Source: Pelagimonas sp. (GTDB lineage: Bacteria; Pseudomonadota; Alphaproteobacteria; Rhodobacterales; Rhodobacteraceae). Taken from it: DNA of 64,000 bases. Below are positions 63,206-64,000 of the stretch, in pieces (the first letter of the stretch is position 1; every line of letters begins with the position of its first letter). Location: the NCBI GenBank assembly GCA_025210265.1, contig JAOASD010000006.1, positions 62,001 through 126,000 of the forward strand, written 5' to 3'. The translations under genes and the position numbers were made by a program. The notes beneath the pieces are model-generated. The model did no database searches, was not told the DNA's origin, and saw nothing but the letters and a program-made list of their open reading frames with translations.

Positions 63206-64000
63206 ATGACCACGACCCTGGATATTCTGGACAGGCTGATCGGTTTTGACACGGTCAGCCACAACTCCAACCTCGCGCTGATGCGCTATGCCGGGGATTT
63301 CCTGACTCACCGGGGCTTTGCCGTCACGCCGCTGCCCAGCCCCTGCGGACAGAAAATGGGGCTTTATGCGGAAAAAGGGCCCTCTGGCGCGGGGCTGATG
63401 CTGTCGGCGCATACCGATGTCGTGCCCGTAAAGGGGCAAATCTGGAGCAAAGACCCCTTTCGCCTGACCCGCGAGGGCAGCCGGGTCTATGGCCGTGGCA
63501 CCACCGATATGAAAGGCTATGTCGCCGCAATCCTGTCCGCCGCAGATCGGGCTGCACAGGCAAATCTGCGCGCCCCGCTCAAGATTGTGCTGTCATATGA
63601 CGAAGAAATCGGCTGTGTCGGCATTCAGCACATGCTGGCACAGCTGACACCGTTGATGGGACAGCCGGACCTCTGCGTTGTCGGAGAACCCACGGACATG
63701 GCCGTCGCCATCGGACATAAGGGCAAGGCCGCCCTGCGCGCCACATGCCACGGCGACAGCGGCCATTCCGCACTGGCCCCCCATTTTGTCAACGCGCTGC
63801 ATCTGGCCGGAGATTTCATGACAGAACTGCGGGCCGTACAGCAACATTACTGCGAAAACGGGGCCTCGGACCCGGCGTATTCCGTGCCCTACACCACCGT
63901 GCATTGCGGTGTTCTGACCGGAGGGCAGGCCCTGAATATCGTCCCGGACCGGGCGGATCTGACCTTTGAATACCGCCATCTGGCAGCGGATTCAGCCGCA
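63206..64000 (+). CDS. acetylornithine deacetylase-like M20 peptidase, cut by window edge
   Basis: The first 265 residues of an ArgE-type zinc hydrolase. Zinc ligands lie in LMLSAHTDVVPVKG (near residue 69), VYGRGTTDMKGYVAAI (near 99), LSYDEEIGCVG (near 133) and CVVGEPTDMAVAIGHKGKA (near 157). The C-terminal catalytic part lies beyond the window. Its place beside LysR, Rieske, DUF1028 and RidA genes suggests a deacylase step for an N-acyl compound rather than arginine synthesis; this is inferred. Confidence 0.9.
   Translation, partial: MTTTLDILDRLIGFDTVSHNSNLALMRYAGDFLTHRGFAVTPLPSPCGQKMGLYAEKGPSGAGLMLSAHTDVVPVKGQIWSKDPFRLTREGSRVYGRGTTDMKGYVAAILSAADRAAQANLRAPLKIVLSYDEEIGCVGIQHMLAQLTPLMGQPDLCVVGEPTDMAVAIGHKGKAALRATCHGDSGHSALAPHFVNALHLAGDFMTELRAVQQHYCENGASDPAYSVPYTTVHCGVLTGGQALNIVPDRADLTFEYRHLAADSAA

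Overview
The window is a GC-rich chromosomal segment of an alphaproteobacterium, most likely family Rhodobacteraceae (Roseobacter group). The evidence is the five-gene F1-ATPase operon atpHAGDC without adjacent F0 genes, the tightly packed gene layout, small family-typical proteins (DUF1244, DUF6868-like, two DUF2125 proteins), a UgpBAEC-type importer, and short GGGGGC...GCCCCC intergenic hairpin elements of a kind I associate with this family. I saw no tRNA, rRNA, CRISPR array, transposase or phage gene. About 66 protein genes are supported; two are cut by the window edges (lptE at the left, an argE-like peptidase gene at the right).

Layout. 0-6 kb: lptE (end), holA, two small conserved proteins, an N-formylglutamate amidohydrolase divergent from pyk, then rpmI-rplT. 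5.4-12.7 kb: lolA, ftsK, an aminotransferase and an amidase on the minus strand, plus a small orphan gene. 12.7-18.6 kb: a UbiH-like hydroxylase, two SDR enzymes, an HD phosphohydrolase, a large DUF2125 protein and a crotonase-fold protein. 18.7-22.2 kb: an alpha/beta hydrolase, a DsbA-like isomerase, prs, and a kinase/lectin pair. 22.3-27.2 kb: atpHAGDC. 27.6-32.7 kb: a methyltransferase, gloB, clpA and a coupled M23 peptidase. 32.8-36.2 kb: a MotA/MotB-like (ExbB plus long coiled-coil OmpA) motor pair. 36.2-42.4 kb: ChaC-like, DUF2125, M20 peptidase, AraC regulator, YbhB-like, panB-panC. 42.6-46.2 kb: an RTX-repeat protein, an SDR and a P1 peptidase. 46.2-50.5 kb: SseB, a uracil-DNA glycosylase-like protein, an ArsR-permease pair and nhaA. 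50.7-53.1 kb: a capsule-type ABC ATPase and a KpsE-like protein. 53.1-59.6 kb: the ugpBAEC importer with a coupled EEP phosphoesterase and a divergent LacI regulator. 59.8-64 kb: a catabolic cluster (RidA, DUF1028, Rieske oxygenase, LysR, ArgE-like).

Working together. Housekeeping blocks (ATP synthase F1, PRPP synthesis, pantothenate synthesis, ribosomal proteins, chromosome translocation, lipoprotein carriage) alternate with accessory metabolic modules. The modules that deserve attention are: (i) the RidA-DUF1028-Rieske-LysR-ArgE cluster, whose oxygenase has Glu at the inter-site bridging position, as in carnitine/betaine-type oxygenases; (ii) the ugp importer whose last gene is an EEP phosphoesterase, probably standing in for UgpQ; (iii) the ZorAB-like motor pair with a coiled coil too long for a simple periplasmic rod; (iv) a capsule ATPase/KpsE pair without a visible permease gene, preceded by a nested inverted repeat; and (v) a crotonase-fold protein that lacks both catalytic glutamates. 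Start sites were chosen by ribosome binding sites and family length. Functions are family-based inferences unless stated otherwise.
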